From Agapanthus africanus (taxonomy: Eukaryota > Streptophyta > Magnoliopsida > Asparagales > Amaryllidaceae): 64,000 nucleotides of DNA. The stretch lies in NCBI GenBank assembly GCA_030015575.1, contig JASDDO010000006.1:107624045-107688044 (forward strand). The letters are read 5' to 3'. Shown in pieces: positions 10,948-23,550 of this stretch. Below the pieces are notes generated by a model. The model saw only the letters and a program-made list of their open reading frames with translations. It ran no database searches and was not told the origin of the DNA. Position 1 is the stretch's first letter, and every line of letters begins with the position of its first letter. Position numbers and translations under genes: made by a program.

Positions 10948-12287
10948 GTGAAACCCGATTCGAGGAGCTGGACGAGGCCGATTGCGGGTACATGGTGGAC
11001 CCGGTATGGTACCCCGGGGCGAGAACGGATTGCTGTGTAGTAGACGGTGAGCCTGGAAGAGGGACTACTACCTACCGGTGATAGTATTTGGGCTCGGCGG
11101 ATATCCGGAGGATACCTACCGGAGTAGAGAGATGAAATGGGCCGATCCGGACTGACGGAGCCCGAGATATATGAGGATTTACGTGTCGATGCTGGACACG
11201 GGTTTCATGATGTTTTCGAATGTCGATGTTGAACACCCAGGTTCCATGATTTTGAGGTGTCGCGAGGGACACCCGTTGATTATATCCTCATACTTTCATG
11301 CGTATGCTTTTAAGGTGCATACATACATTGATTATATGGTTTGACGAGATCTACATGCATGCATACATTGACTATATGGTTGGACGAGATCCACATGCAT
11401 ACATACATTGATTATATGGTTGGACGAGATTCACATGCATAAATACATTGATTATATTGGTGGATTATATCCGCATACATATAGGTATTGATTACATTGT
11501 TGGCACATATACAGATACGGTCACCCTAGATATCATAGTATTACCTTTGTGATAGAGTTGACCTAGGAGTCGTTGTTTATTCTATTTCTACTTTTAGATG
11601 TTTTTCTACTCACGAGTTGGCAACTCACCCCCGTTGTGACACAGTTCTTACAGGTTGGCCGCATGGATCCGGAGCGGCATCGCTGGCACATAGTTACATT
11701 TGGGTGATTTGCTTGGTAGGTGGGACATTTGTATCGTACCCACTCTTGTATTTATATTTCATATTGTATCTAGTCAACTCCATCAATCAAAATTAGTAAT
11801 TGTATAAGTAATGAGACTTAATGAGTTTGGGATTGCGAGACTTAGAGCGAGGGGTTTTCCGCTACTTTTGGTTTTGATGTCTTGCTAATTTTCTTTATAT
11901 TTTGTGGTGAGATTCGCCGTTGGGCGTCGTATACTTATATATTGTGACTTGCGTGGTATTGATCCGCCGGTTGGCGAAGAGCTAGCTCCCGCTTGGGGAT
12001 GCCTTTATTATTATCTTGTATTGTTGTTTTGGATCAAAATTTACAAAGGAGGTGCTGCCCAATTTTTTTTAAAAGACGAAACATGTTTTTAAACTTGCAT
12101 TATTCATGTACCTATTCTATGCATTAAGAAAACTTGATTTCATTATACCCTTATTTCAAAACTTCAACTCTTTTATTTTTCTTAAAAAGGGTTTAGATTT
12201 ATGGGCTTCGGCTTACTTGAATTACGTTACGCCTTTAGACGTGGCGTGATTTAAGTGCCGGTCACGAGTTAAATTCGGGTCGTGACA
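10948..12287 (-). repeat. TGTCACGACC-family LTR, minus orientation, 5' part
   Basis: Read minus, it begins TGTCACGACCCGAATTTA at 12287 and is homologous to the reverse complement of 8536-9100 and 52161-53260. Landmarks are CTCACCCCCGTTGTGACA near 11625-11642 and GATATCCGG near 11100. It stops at 10947/10948, where the end of the plus-oriented copy abuts its interior. The right end abuts the RNase H-coding part of Copia element A, which it appears to have interrupted. It is truncated and noncoding. Confidence 0.6.
11321..11480. repeat. 40-bp tandem repeat, 4 copies
   Basis: Units start at 11321, 11361, 11401 and 11441. Each contains ATACATTGA.TATAT and, in the first three, GACGAGAT..ACATGCAT. 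The tract lies inside the minus TGTCACGACC LTR. Confidence 0.8.
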
Positions 12288-15280
12288 TGAAGTTCTGTTA
12301 AGTCCTTATCCAGACTGCTTCTTTTGCTGCGTCACATCCGGCGATATACTGCGCTTCCATCGTCGAGTGAGCAACGGTGTCCTTCTTGGAGGTCTTCCAA
12401 CAGACCGCCCCTCCATTGAGGGTAAAGACATAACCCGACATAGACTTGGAATCATCGTTGTCACTCTGGAAGCTGGAGTCAGCAAAGACCTCGATCTGGA
12501 GGTCTTTTCCTCCGTGCACCAAGAACATCTCCTTAGTCCTTCTCAGGTACTAGAGAATGTTCTTTACTGCTATCCAGTGCTTCTCCTCAGGGTTTGACTG
12601 ATATCGGCTTAACATGCTTAGTGCGTAAGAAACATCTGGTCTGGTATACAACATTGCATACATTATAGAGCCTACCGCAGAAGCATAGGGTATAGTTGAC
12701 ATGTGATCCGTTTCCAAATCAGTCTTGGGAGACATCTCTTTAGAGAGGGTGATTCCGTGACAAGCTTTAAATCTTCCATACTGAATCTTTTCAGTATGGT
12801 GTCGATGTACACGGACTGTGAAAATCCTAACATCCTCTTAGATCTATCACGATAGATCTAGATCCCCAGAATGTAGGAGGCATCACCCAGGTCTTTCATG
12901 GAGAACCTATATGACAAGAATCCTTTTACTGATTGTAGCATAGGAATATCATTTCCTATCAAGAGAATGTCATCCACGTACAAGACGAGGAATACAACAG
13001 TTCTTACTACATTCTTACTATAGATGCATGGTTCATCTGGATTTTTGATAATGTCAAATTTTTTGACCGTCTCATCAAAGCAGATGTTCCAACTCCGTGA
13101 TGCCTGCTCTAAGCCATAAATAAATTTAAGCAACTTGCACACTTTCTCGCTGCTCCCACTCTGAATGAAACCCTCTGGCTGATTCATATAGACGCACTCT
13201 TCGAAATTTCCATTTAGAAAAGAGGTCTTTACGTCTATCTGCCAAATCTCATAATCGTGGAAGGCAGCAATCGCAAGAAGAATCCGAATGGATTTGAGCA
13301 TAGCCACTGGAGAAAAGGTTTCATCATAGTCCAAACCAGGTCTTTGACGAAATACTTTTGCAACAAGTCTATCCTTATAGGTTTCAACCTGTCCATCTAC
13401 ACCAATCTTCTTTATGAAGATCCATATGCAGCCTACGGGTTTTACCCCTTTTGGAGCAATGCCAAAAGTCCATACTTTGTTGGTGTACATGGACTCCATC
13501 TCGGTCCGCATTGCATCCAGCCATTTTACTGAGTCTCCGCTCTGAATGGCTTGCTGGAAGCTAGTTGGCTCATCATTGTTAATGATGCAATCCTCTCTAT
13601 CCCCGTCTACGAGAAAACCGTAGTATTATTCGGGCGGATGAGACAGCCTACTACTCCTGCGGAGTGGCGCGGGGATGTCTTGTTCTTTTGAAACTTCTGG
13701 TTCCACCATGCTTTCAGTAATAGCTTGTGGTTCTGGAATTTCTTCCAGTTTTATTGCGCTCCCACTTATCTCTTTTTCTAAAAATTGAGTTTCCAAGAAG
13801 TGGGCATGACGAGAAACAAAAACCTTTTGTTCCTCTGCGTAATAGAAAAGATACCCCTTGGAGTTCTTTGGGTATCCCATAAACTTACACAGTACTGAGC
13901 GTGCCTCGAGCTTGTCTGCATGCTGCTTTTTAACAAAAGCTGGACATCCCCATATCTTCAGATACTGAAGATAGGGTTTCTTCCCACTCCACATCTGATA
14001 TGGTGTGGTAGGCACAGTCCTGGTAGGAACCTTGTTCAAAAGATATCCAGCTGATTCTAGTGCATAGCCACAGAAGGTCGCGGTAACTCAGTGTTACTCA
14101 TCATGGAACGTACCATATCCAATAAGGTTCTGTTCTGCCTTTCCGATACACCATTGTGTTGTGGTGTGTATGGAGGAGTAAGCTGAGAGAGAATTCTATT
14201 CTCTTTTAAGTAATCCAGGAACTCGACACTTAAGTATTCACCACCTCGATCAGATCTCAGTGTCTTGATACTTTTGCCGGTTTGTTTTTCCACTTCATTC
14301 TTATATTCTCGGAATTTCTCAAAGGCCTCAGATTTATGTTTCATCAAGAAGACATGTCCATACCTATAGAAATCTTCCGTAAATGTATTGAAATAGGAAT
14401 AACCACTTCTTGCAAGTGTAGACATTGCACCATACACGTCGCTGTGTATGAGTTCCAAGAGCTCGCTCGCTCTTACTCCGTGTCTAGTGAATGGAGTCTT
14501 TGTCATTTTTCCTTTGAGACATGATTGCCAAGTTGCATAAGACTGATATTCGAACGGATACAAATATCCATCTTTATGTAACTTAGTCAACCGTGTTTCA
14601 TTGATGTGACCCAGTCTACAATGCCATAAATAACCTTGATTTAATTCTGGAGACTTTCTTTTGTGTGTGTTCTGGACGTTGAAAACTTGTAGTTGGTTTA
14701 ATATATATATATATACCGCTGTTTAGTGTACCTGACCCAATCAAATCATGATTAAGGTGGATGTTTACGACATCACTTATAAATGAAAAATTATAACCTT
14801 CTTTAGATAACAAAGATACAGAAATGATATTACAAGTCAAACTAGGTACGCAAAAACAGTTGCGCAAAACCAAAATATGTCCACTTGTCAATCCAAAGTG
14901 ATATTACCCTACGGACACAGCATACACGCTCGCTCCGTTAACAACCCTGAGGGTCATATCACCCGCCTTCAAAACTCTACGGCTTCTCAGTGCCTGCAAA
15001 GAATTACAGATATGAGATCCTGATCCGGTATCCAATACCCAGGAAGTAGAGTTGATTGACAGACAATTTTCAATCACAAACACACCTGAAGTCGAAGCCA
15101 CAACCTGCTTCGTACCCTGGTTCTGAGATTTCCAGGCCCTGCAATCCTTCTTCCAATGACCTTTCTTGTAACAGTAGAAGCATTCTTCCTTCCCTACCGT
15201 CGGCCCCCCAAATTTTTCCTTGCCCCTTCTCTCTACCTTACTCATATCGCCTTTCGGCTTGGTGGGGCCCTTCTTCTTCA
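12288..15280 (-). pseudogene. Copia element A, pol part (zinc knuckle to RNase H)
   Basis: This is minus-strand Copia polyprotein sequence, broken several times, with parts in the order Gag zinc knuckle, protease, integrase, reverse transcriptase, RNase H. Visible motifs are CFYCYKKGHWKKDC (zinc knuckle) and WVLDTGSGSHIC (aspartic protease) in 14904-15281. SDRGGEY and GVSERQNRTL (integrase core) lie in 14057-14590. A WGCPAFVKK segment and the linker to RT lie in 13626-14039. IDVKTSFLNG and LYVDDILLIG (RT catalytic region) lie in 12858-13511. The RNase H part lies in 12298-12528. The close match of the integrase to the BARE-1/Angela pattern suggests the Angela lineage. The element was split by insertion of B; its gag part is at 49154-49873. 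Its 3' end is not in the window. It is older than B. Confidence 0.88.
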
Positions 15281-17521
15281 TGTAGGGTTCCTAAGCACGA
15301 CAGCAAGGTTTCGGGTGGTATCGTCCATGCCAAGTTAAAAAAATTTCCATGCTAAAGAACTCTAACCTAGATCTTTTACTAGAGAATCATACGGAAACAT
15401 AAAGTAAACAACTTTACTTCTAAGTGATTAGGGATTACAACCTTTGTAGTCCGTTCCTTCATTTCGTTAGCTCCAAGTAGTGGTCCCTTCGCTATGATCA
15501 AAGAACTCCTAGACTCTTGAGAAGCTCCACAAGGTGAATGATGCATGCTTGCTTGTAGTCTTCGAAATCCAAGATGATCTATTTCGAGGAAACACGAACT
15601 CAAGCTATCTCTTCACTAATAATGAATTAGTGAAGCCAACGCACTAAACTATATGGCTAGTAAAGAAGATGATGATGAAGTAGGAATTTTGCTCACTTTA
15701 GAATTTATTTTCCCACTATTTTTCTTTATCTCTTCAAAGCAAAGAGAGATAGCTTGAAAGAGATGAAGGAGGAAGAAGATGAATGAATAATGAGCTTAGG
15801 TTAGAAATGTAACCATGGTGAGTATATGTCATGACTAACCCCATATAGAGAATAAACCATGGCTAATAGATCAGGGTTAGGTTAATAAATATCTTAGGCA
15901 AAAACAAAACAAGTGGACTTTAGTCAATGGTTCTCCAAGCTTCATCCAAGCTCAACCATGACATAATTCCAAGTTGTTTTGAATTATCTAAAATAAATAT
16001 AAACATAACATTATCATAAAGCAAGGTATCATTCTCATACACCCAAGTAGCATGTATAACCTAGCATGTCACAATATTATATATCACATATATAATATTT
16101 ATGTAACAAAAGAAATAATACAAATAAACATATATCACATATATGTTAAATGTATCAAAAGTGAGAAAAATAAATATTTAAGTGTGCATATATTAGTTAA
16201 TGTAATTTAATATATCAAATATATAATTATACATTAAATTATTAAATTAATACTTTATTTAATAATCCGGCTATATTACATATAACCGACTAATATAATA
16301 TGTATCATTTTATCGAATCAACACTTGATCCGATAACCCGGCTATATCACATATAACCGGACGATATCACATATCGCGAGAATAGAATACGGTATCACAT
16401 ACACGTATTATTCTCAGTCCCGCACATATCACATATGCGCTCCTACTTGGTTTTTCCTGAGCCAGGAAAGCTCTGTGTAGGACTCTAGAGACTCGTCAAT
16501 ACACCGGCAGTAGGTGACGATCATATCAAACACCCACAAGCCGCAAGCGGTCAGCTAAACGTAACGGCCACCCCAGTATTGAGCGATCAAAAGATCAACA
16601 AGCAAGCTTGTACTTACTCCTGTGAATCCAATCAGTAACACTACCGTACAGTCCGGTCTCTTCGTCTGAAATGTCGCATATCCAGTCTAGGGGTGGTAAA
16701 CGTTAGACCCCACTAACCGATAAGTTGTGACGATGTAAGGCTCATAACGGGTCGAGAAACTACCGATAACACTTACCAGTAGGTCTCTATATCAGCCCTG
16801 ATCAGGGACTTCTAGTTATAGACAATTGAGCACAGCGCAACATCAACCCCCAATACCGGGAGAGACGAAACCCCTCCTATCGGTCATTGCCTCGATGTGA
16901 TTCAGGACTCTACCCAAAAGCCACCGTTTTGCACGTTCTCATGAATGTGGTAAAGTGGAAATCAAAGCACGGTGGGAATCACACAAGACTCTATGACGAT
17001 CTCGGGTCTACAGACTAACCTGTACCAGTGTCACTAGAGAACTGCTATCTGACGATAGGTATAATACCAACTAGGAGTTCTCGGCGAGTCCGTTCAGTGT
17101 ACCCAGTCTCCACTGAGCACCCGTATACCATCTTTGATGTCAAACACCAATGGATGTGGGATCATTCATCGCCCATCATATGGGTCAAGAGGCGTATACG
17201 CTAGTTTACTATGGAGTATCGATGCCCTGTCTCGATACACTCTCGACTAGGAACAATTATAGGATGTACTCATGGACTACCCTGGCCCTACTAGTATGAT
17301 CTTCATCATAGTCCTAGTAGTCAAGTACACATCCTAAGGGCTTTATCAACATATGAGAGCAAGACAGTAACACAATACAAGTCAACATGTTAAGACAAAG
17401 AGCAACCAGATAGCATACTATCATATCGAGCAAGAAAGTTCTCTCTATATATATCCAAGCATCCACTATAATATACATTATATGTACAATAATGGCCTCT
17501 AGGGCATATACATAACTAACA
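15281..17521 (-). repeat. 3' LTR of Copia element B (2241 bp)
   Basis: It runs from TGTAGGGTTCC to ATAACTAACA in plus coordinates. The PPT-like ATCTCCCACTTGCAC (minus GTGCAAGTGGGAGAT) follows at 17522. It is uninterrupted and so serves as reference for the split 5' LTR, differing by roughly 5-6% by eye. Flanking bases CTTCA (15276-15280) and CTTCT (49154-49158) match at 4 of 5 positions and are the likely target duplication. Confidence 0.92.
16073..16440 (-). other. Array of constant-loop palindromes in element B LTR
   Basis: Nine palindromes lie in 370 bp, nearly all around a CAC or TAC triloop. Arms: 16073-16084/16088-16099 (12 bp perfect), 16127-16135/16139-16147 (9 perfect), 16238-16247/16257-16266 (10, longer loop here), 16267-16276/16280-16288, 16311-16321/16325-16335 (10 of 11), 16338-16347/16351-16360 (9 of 10), 16362-16367/16371-16376 (6 perfect), 16386-16395/16399-16409 (10 with one bulge) and 16422-16429/16433-16440 (7 of 8). 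Arm sequences differ from hairpin to hairpin. The other two copies of this LTR segment have the same array at about 24346-24690 and 38405-38767. Confidence 0.85.
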
Positions 17522-17558
17522 ATCTCCCACTTGCACTAAATCCAGCTGTTGTAGTATC

Positions 17559-20500
17559 TCATACCCAACATCCCGAAGAGTCTCTCAAATTGTATCTGGT
17601 TATGTCCTTCGTGAGTGGATCTGCAGTGTTGTCCTTCGTGTCAACTCTCCTGACCTCGATCTCCCGGCGATCAACTATCTCCCGGATCAGGTGATACCGC
17701 CTCAGAATATGCCTGGATCTCTGATGGGATCTGGGTTCCTTAGCCAAAGCCACAACTCCATTGTTATCACAATACAATGGTATTGGATCCTCAATGGACG
17801 GAACCTCTCCAAGTTCATTTATGAACTTCTTCATCCAGACAGCCTCTTTGGCAGCATCGTTGGCAGCGATGTATTCAGCCTCCATCGTCGAGTCTGCCAC
17901 GGTTTCCTGTTTGGAACTCTTCTAACAAACCACCCCTCCATTGAGGGTAAATACAAATCCCGATTGCGACTTAAAGTCGTCCTTATCACTCTGGAAGCTC
18001 GAATTGGTAAAGGACTCCACTTGGAGTTCTCCGTTACCATACACCAAGAACATCTCTTTAGTCCTTCTCAAGTACTTGAGAATGTTCTTCACAGCTGTCC
18101 AGTGACTCTCTCCTAGATCTTCTTGATACCTACTCACTACACTTTGTGAGTATGCTACATCGGGTCTGGTACATAGCATCGCGTACATGATAGAGCCTAC
18201 TGCCGAAGCATATGGTATCCCTTGCATGCGAGCTCTTTCCAAATCAGTCTTAGGAGACATCTCTTTAGAGAGAGTGAGTCCAGTGATCGTGGGTAAATTC
18301 CCACGCTTGGATTCTTCCATACTAAACCTCTTTAGTATGGTATCAATGTACCTGGATTGGGACAATCCCAGTATCCGTTTAGATCTATCTCTATAGATCT
18401 TAATCCCCAAGATGCAGGAGGCATCACCTAGATCTTTCATTGAGAATCTTTATGAAAAGAAGAGCTTGACCGAGTGCAGCATATGAACATCATTTCCTAT
18501 CAAGATTATGTCATCCATGTACAATACGAGGAAGACAACCTTACTCTCTGCCACCTTCTTGTATATACAAGGTTCATCTATGTTCTTGATGAAGTCAAAC
18601 TCTTTGACTACCACATCAAAACAGATGTTCCAACTCCGCGATGCCTGCTTTAACCCGTAGCTGGATTTAAGCAGCTTGCACACCTTTCCGCTTCTCCCAC
18701 TGTCTACGAAGCCCTCTGGCTAAGTCATGTACACGCTCTCTTCGAAATCACCATTTAGAATGGCGGTCTTAACATCCATTTGCCAGATTTCGTAGTCATG
18801 GTTTGCAGCAATGGCAAGTAGGATTCAGATGGACTTAAGCATAGCCACTGGAGAAAAGGTTTCATCATAATCCACACCTAGTCGTTGACGAAAACCTTTT
18901 GCAACAAGTCTCAACTTTTCCATCTACACCAAATTTCTTCTTAAAGATCCATTTGCTCCCAATGGGTTTTACCCCTTCAGGAGCAACTTCCAAAGTCCAT
19001 ACTTTGTTGGTGTACATGGATTCCATCTCAGATCGCATTGCATCCAGCCATTTCACAGAGTCCCCATTCATGATGGCCTGCTCAAAGCTAGTTGGGTCAT
19101 CATCTTCCATGATACAATCCTTGCTCCCGCCATCAATGAGAAAACCATAGTATCTGTCAGGTGGATGAGGAACCCTACTAGATCGGCGGAGTGGCTGAGG
19201 TTCGTCGGGAACTACTGAATCCTGTGGTTCTACCAAATCTTCTGTCGTAGTTTGTATAGCTAGAATCTCTTCCAGTTCTACCTCCTTGCCACTAATTTCT
19301 TTTTCAAGAAATTCCTTTTCTAAAAAGGTGGCATGTAGAGAAACAAATACCTTTTGTTCCTCGGTGTGGTAGAAGATATACCCACGCGAATGTTTGGGAT
19401 ATACAATAAACTTACAAAGAAAAGACCTTGCCTCGAGCTTGTCCGGATTTTGTGTTTTCACATATGCCGGACAACCCCATATCATAACATAATTAATATA
19501 TGGTCTCTTTCGTTTTCTACATCTCATATGGAGTGGTTGGCACAGATTTGGTGGGAACCATATTCAATAGGTCTGCAGCTGTCTCCAGTGCATATCCCCA
19601 AAAGGAAATAGGCAACTCAGCGGTGCTCATCATAGAGCGCACCATATCCAATAGGGTGCGATTCCTCCGCTCCGATACACCGTTGTGCTGTGGTGTATAC
19701 GGAGGAGTAAGTTGAGAGAGAATCGCATTCTCTTTTAGATAGTCCAGGAACTCATTATTCAAGTATTCTCCTCCTCGATCAGATCGAAGGATTTTAATAC
19801 TTTTACCCGTCTGGTTCTCGACTTCATGCTTATATTCTTTGAATTTCTCAAAAGCTTCAGACTTGTGTTTCAACAGGAACACATGTCCGTATCTTGAGAG
19901 ATCGTCAGTGAATGTAATGAAGTACGAGGAACCATTCCTGGCATGTGTAGACATGGGACCATATATATCACTATGTATCAGTCCCAAGAGTTCCGTAACT
20001 CTTTCTCCGTGTCCACTAAACGGAGTTTTGGTCATTTTGCCTTTGAGACATGACTGGCAAGTGTCATAAGATGAAAATTCGAACGGATTCAAATATCCAT
20101 CCTTATGCAACTTAGCTAGTCGTGTCGCATTGATATGACCTAGTTTACAATGCCACAAGAAGGATTCGTTCATTTCTGGACTCTTCCTCTTGTGTGTGTT
20201 TTGTATATTAAGAACTGTGGTTTGATTTAGAACGTATATGCCATTATTTAACGAGACTGATCCAATCAACTTTTGATTCAGGAAGATGTTCATAAAATTA
20301 TCCTGTACTACAAAATTATATCCTTCTTTACTCAATAAAGAAACTGATATAAGATTGCATATCAGGGTCAGTATGTAATAGCATTCGTTCAGAATCAATG
20401 TATTACCATTTGGTAATACAAGGTGATATTCGCCAATTACTTTGGCTGCAACATTTGCACCATTCCCTACTCTTATGGAATGATCACCCTCTCCCAGTTC

Positions 20501-20845
20501 CCTACCTTTCTTTAGCCCATGTAACATATTGCATATGTGGGATCCTGATCCAGTATCTAATACCCAGGACGTAGAGTGAACTGAGAAACAGTTCTCGATA
20601 ACTAACACACCTGAAGAAGATGCATCAACATGCTTATTCTTTGTTTGGGCGACGTGGGAATCCGGATATTCCCCTATTTCCTGCTCAATCTTATAAGAAT
20701 TATATGAAAGAACGGAACCAACATTCCCCTGTTCAGTATAATAAGCGGGTTCGGTCAATACATCCATATTATTATCTTGATTAAGGCCTGACATGGTCGC
20801 TACCTGGAGAGAGAGAAGAAAACACTTTAGCGTATGCTCTTGCAA
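17559..20845 (-). pseudogene. Copia element B pol region (protease, integrase, RT, RNase H)
   Basis: The 442-codon segment at 19517-20845 has the protease motif WVLDTGSGSHIC (DTG at residues 97-99). It then has the integrase zinc-binding region (LWHCKLGH about 230, CQSC at 263-266) and the integrase core with D292, D356 (SDRGGEY) and E392, spaced D-35-E as in this family. Segment 18865-19527 carries WGCPAYVKT and the linker into RT. Segment 18450-18683 has the RT signature YMDD. Segments 17922-18440 and 17559-17900 carry the connection and RNase H parts (STMEAEYIA, RHILRRYHLIREIV). The integrase sequence follows the BARE-1/Angela pattern closely. It is broken a handful of times and not functional as it stands. 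Confidence 0.92.
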
Positions 20846-21489
20846 GATTAGATTGGTTTTTATCTTATCTAATCAGGATGGCTCCCACTGTTTTTTTATC
20901 AAATCTTCCTTCAAACCCTAAAAGGTAAGACTAGCCGGGATTAATTACACCTTACAAGTTTGCCAATCTTTCAGCCAGGCCAGTGTTGGTACATTGAGGG
21001 AGGTTCCCCGTGCTTTCGCACGGACCTAATTAAAATAAACCTTATTTTTTCAGGGGCGTAACCCCGTTAACACCTTTCTAGACACCTACTTGATCGGCTA
21101 ATTGTCATGTGTAAAACTCTCCCACGAGTAACTTTTACTCGCAGTGGGTATCGGGATCCAACTATCTCATAGAAGGTATGCAATCTCATTGCAAATTTCA
21201 ACACTTGAAATTCCCGACAATATTCTGCCCCTAGCGTCCTATGACCTTGACGCAGGCCAACAAACCATAGTACGCTAGTCAAGTTCAACCCGTACATTTC
21301 TTGATTGAATTAAACCCACCCGCACGACCCTTGATGCAGTCCAACAAAGTCGCACGACTACCCTAATCCAATCTCATCTTTATGTTACAGATAAGCACTA
21401 GTTAGCTACCGCACACTACGCCTTGACGCATGCCAACAAACGTAGCACGAATACTAAGTAGTACTTATCTGAAATGACGGAGGGCTACG

Positions 21490-21822
21490 TTAGGTTTTTA
21501 TGAAAACCTTTTGCGTAATGAACTTGATATCGTTGTAGAAACAAGTGATTTTGAAAAGGAGTGTTTTTGAGGCTTTTACTAGTTTCTCTAAAGAGGTCAC
21601 TCCTGGTGAAGGGATCTTGGCTTTTTCCTTATCGAATAAGGTGCAGGATATTTCACAAATACCACTATGCAAAGCAAGAACTATAGAATCAATCAAAAAC
21701 AAAACCGAGTGAGTTGTAGCATCTGCTAGTTTCGCTAAAGAGGTCACTCCCGGTGATGGGATCTCGGCTCTTTCCTTATCGAATAAGGTGCTGGATATTA
21801 TACAAGGAATACCGCTATGCAA
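21490..21822 (-). other. Leader reading frame with in-frame tandem motif (element B)
   Basis: A 110-codon minus-strand frame lies about 650 bp upstream of the gag start. It holds two copies of a unit containing TLFDKE.A.IPSPGVTSL, 147 bp (49 codons) apart, so the repeat keeps the frame. The related frame in Copia element I (3964-4305) has the same peptide and a similar C-terminal end. I do not recognise the protein. It could be a small accessory reading frame of this Copia family or an open stretch of duplicated leader RNA. Confidence 0.35.
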
Positions 21823-22950
21823 AGAAAAAAACTAGAGCTACTCTTTTTGAAAATTTGATTCTACAACATCTTTTAGGTTTCTTTTCTTTCATTAATCTCA
21901 TTAATGAAGTCCAATCATTTATGCTTCCTAAGCATCACAGAAGAAACGAAAATACAACGTACTCTTATGCCATCCACATTTGCCACAGTGTCCCGTTATG
22001 CACCGTTAGGTTACTTAATTAACGGCATAGCGGGGCGGGACTAGCGCGGGTGCAAAACATAAGAAACTTTTATTATATATCATATATACAATAATAAAGC
22101 ATTCGTCTCATGCATATAATGTGATCACATCACAGAATATCAGCAGCAGAAGATAACATATGAAATATTGGATATACTAGGAGGTCCGTGTTTAATTTTG
22201 AGCCTGTATAAAACACAGATTCTACGGTCGCGATGAATAGCCAAACCCACATCCCCAGAACCCTACGAGAGCGGCAATAAACCCTACCAATTCTAGAGTT
22301 AGGAGACCCGGACTCGACTCCTCGAGATGGTTTCCCACTGGAGTCTAGAACCCGGTCACTTGTGCCCCCCACCTTGGGTATATCCTAATGCGGAAAAGTA
22401 AATAATATACAACAATGATGACATCATCCTCAAACCGGAAGTGCCCCAATAAAAGAATATTACATACAATGAATTTTACTTGAATGAAAATAAGAACTCT
22501 CATCTCACATAAAACCCCCGGCTATTCAAAACACGACGATCCGATATAACATATCACAGCAACACATAACATCACATGTCATCAACGTAAGTAAATATGC
22601 GTATCCCAATTGTCGTTGACATATAGCACCGAAACCAGCGATACACCACATATTACAATTACGGTCGCAGAAAAGAAAATGTCAAACTACAATATTTGGA
22701 ATCCACAATCATTCTAGACATCATAAACCCGAAATATCACATACTTCGCATTTCATGCCTAACTATATGAATTCCATATATTGTATCACATTCCAGAAAA
22801 AGCTAGACGATGTTAAACATTCCGATCGAATCAACAAACGCCAAAATTTCCCAAAAATCTCAACACTTGAGCGCAGTTTAAAAATATTCGGTACATGCCA
22901 CAATACCAATGAACCAGCCGTAGAAGGGTCAACCAATGCCTCACCTGTGG

Positions 22951-22998
22951 CGCCGCGGAACTACCGCAAACACTAGGATTTGGCGGCGGTTCTTACGG
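22951..22998. repeat. GC-palindrome pair, diverged, in element B leader
   Basis: CGCCGCGGAACTACCGC (centre 22959-22960) and GGCGGCGGTTCTTACGG (centre 22990-22991) lie 31 bp apart, in inverted relation, at the same leader position as the pair in Copia element I. The copy is diverged but the spacing is kept. Confidence 0.7.
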
Positions 22999-23530
22999 TC
23001 ACAGAATCGAGTTAGGGTTTCGTACTTCTAGAGGGTCTACCGCATTACTTGCATGATTTTACAATGTTCTTTAACTATGAAAAAATCCAACTCTTGGAAA
23101 ATTTTCCGGCAAGGGTTAAAATGAGTATTTGATATCTGATCGAAGTTTTTAACACCGTCTAAAATAACCCGAAAATAAACTAGAATTACGAATACGAAAC
23201 ACTCCGAATAGCCAATGCATAAAGATAACATCGCATGCAAATTTAGCAAAAACAAACAACACCTAAAATAACAAACCCCAGAGACTGGAACACTGTAAAA
23301 AATTGAACCCCAAATTCCTCCATGTGGCCGATCTGGCCGGTTTTACATGCAAAGTGGTTGGCCAAAAAATGGTGAGGGGGTTTGAATTTTCTACAGTGTT
23401 CATATTGTATCTCATACAACATTCAGCAGTTGTTTAAAAAATTTTTTGACTCTCAGAAAATTTCGATAAAACTTAGGGTTTCGATTCGGGTGTTTCGGTT
23501 TTGTAATCCTACAATATCCGTCCAATTCTC

Positions 23531-23550
23531 TAGCTAGGCTTTGATACCAC
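23531..23550 (-). other. Primer-binding site of element B
   Basis: Minus-strand GTGGTATCAAAGCC begins directly at the LTR edge (23550). It is one base different from the TGGTATCAGAGC initiator-Met PBS of Copia element I. Confidence 0.88.

Larger units (their letters stand above)
17522..23550 (-). mobile_element. Copia element B (Angela-like), internal region
   Basis: This is the internal region between the two LTRs of B, minus strand. The PPT-like tract is at its left end and the PBS at 23531-23550. It carries protease, integrase, RT and RNase H coding sequence (17559-20845), only a short recognisable gag part, and a long leader (20846-23530) with a leader reading frame. It is broken several times. 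The full element spans 15281-49153 because its 5' LTR was later split by D/E and F. Confidence 0.9.
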
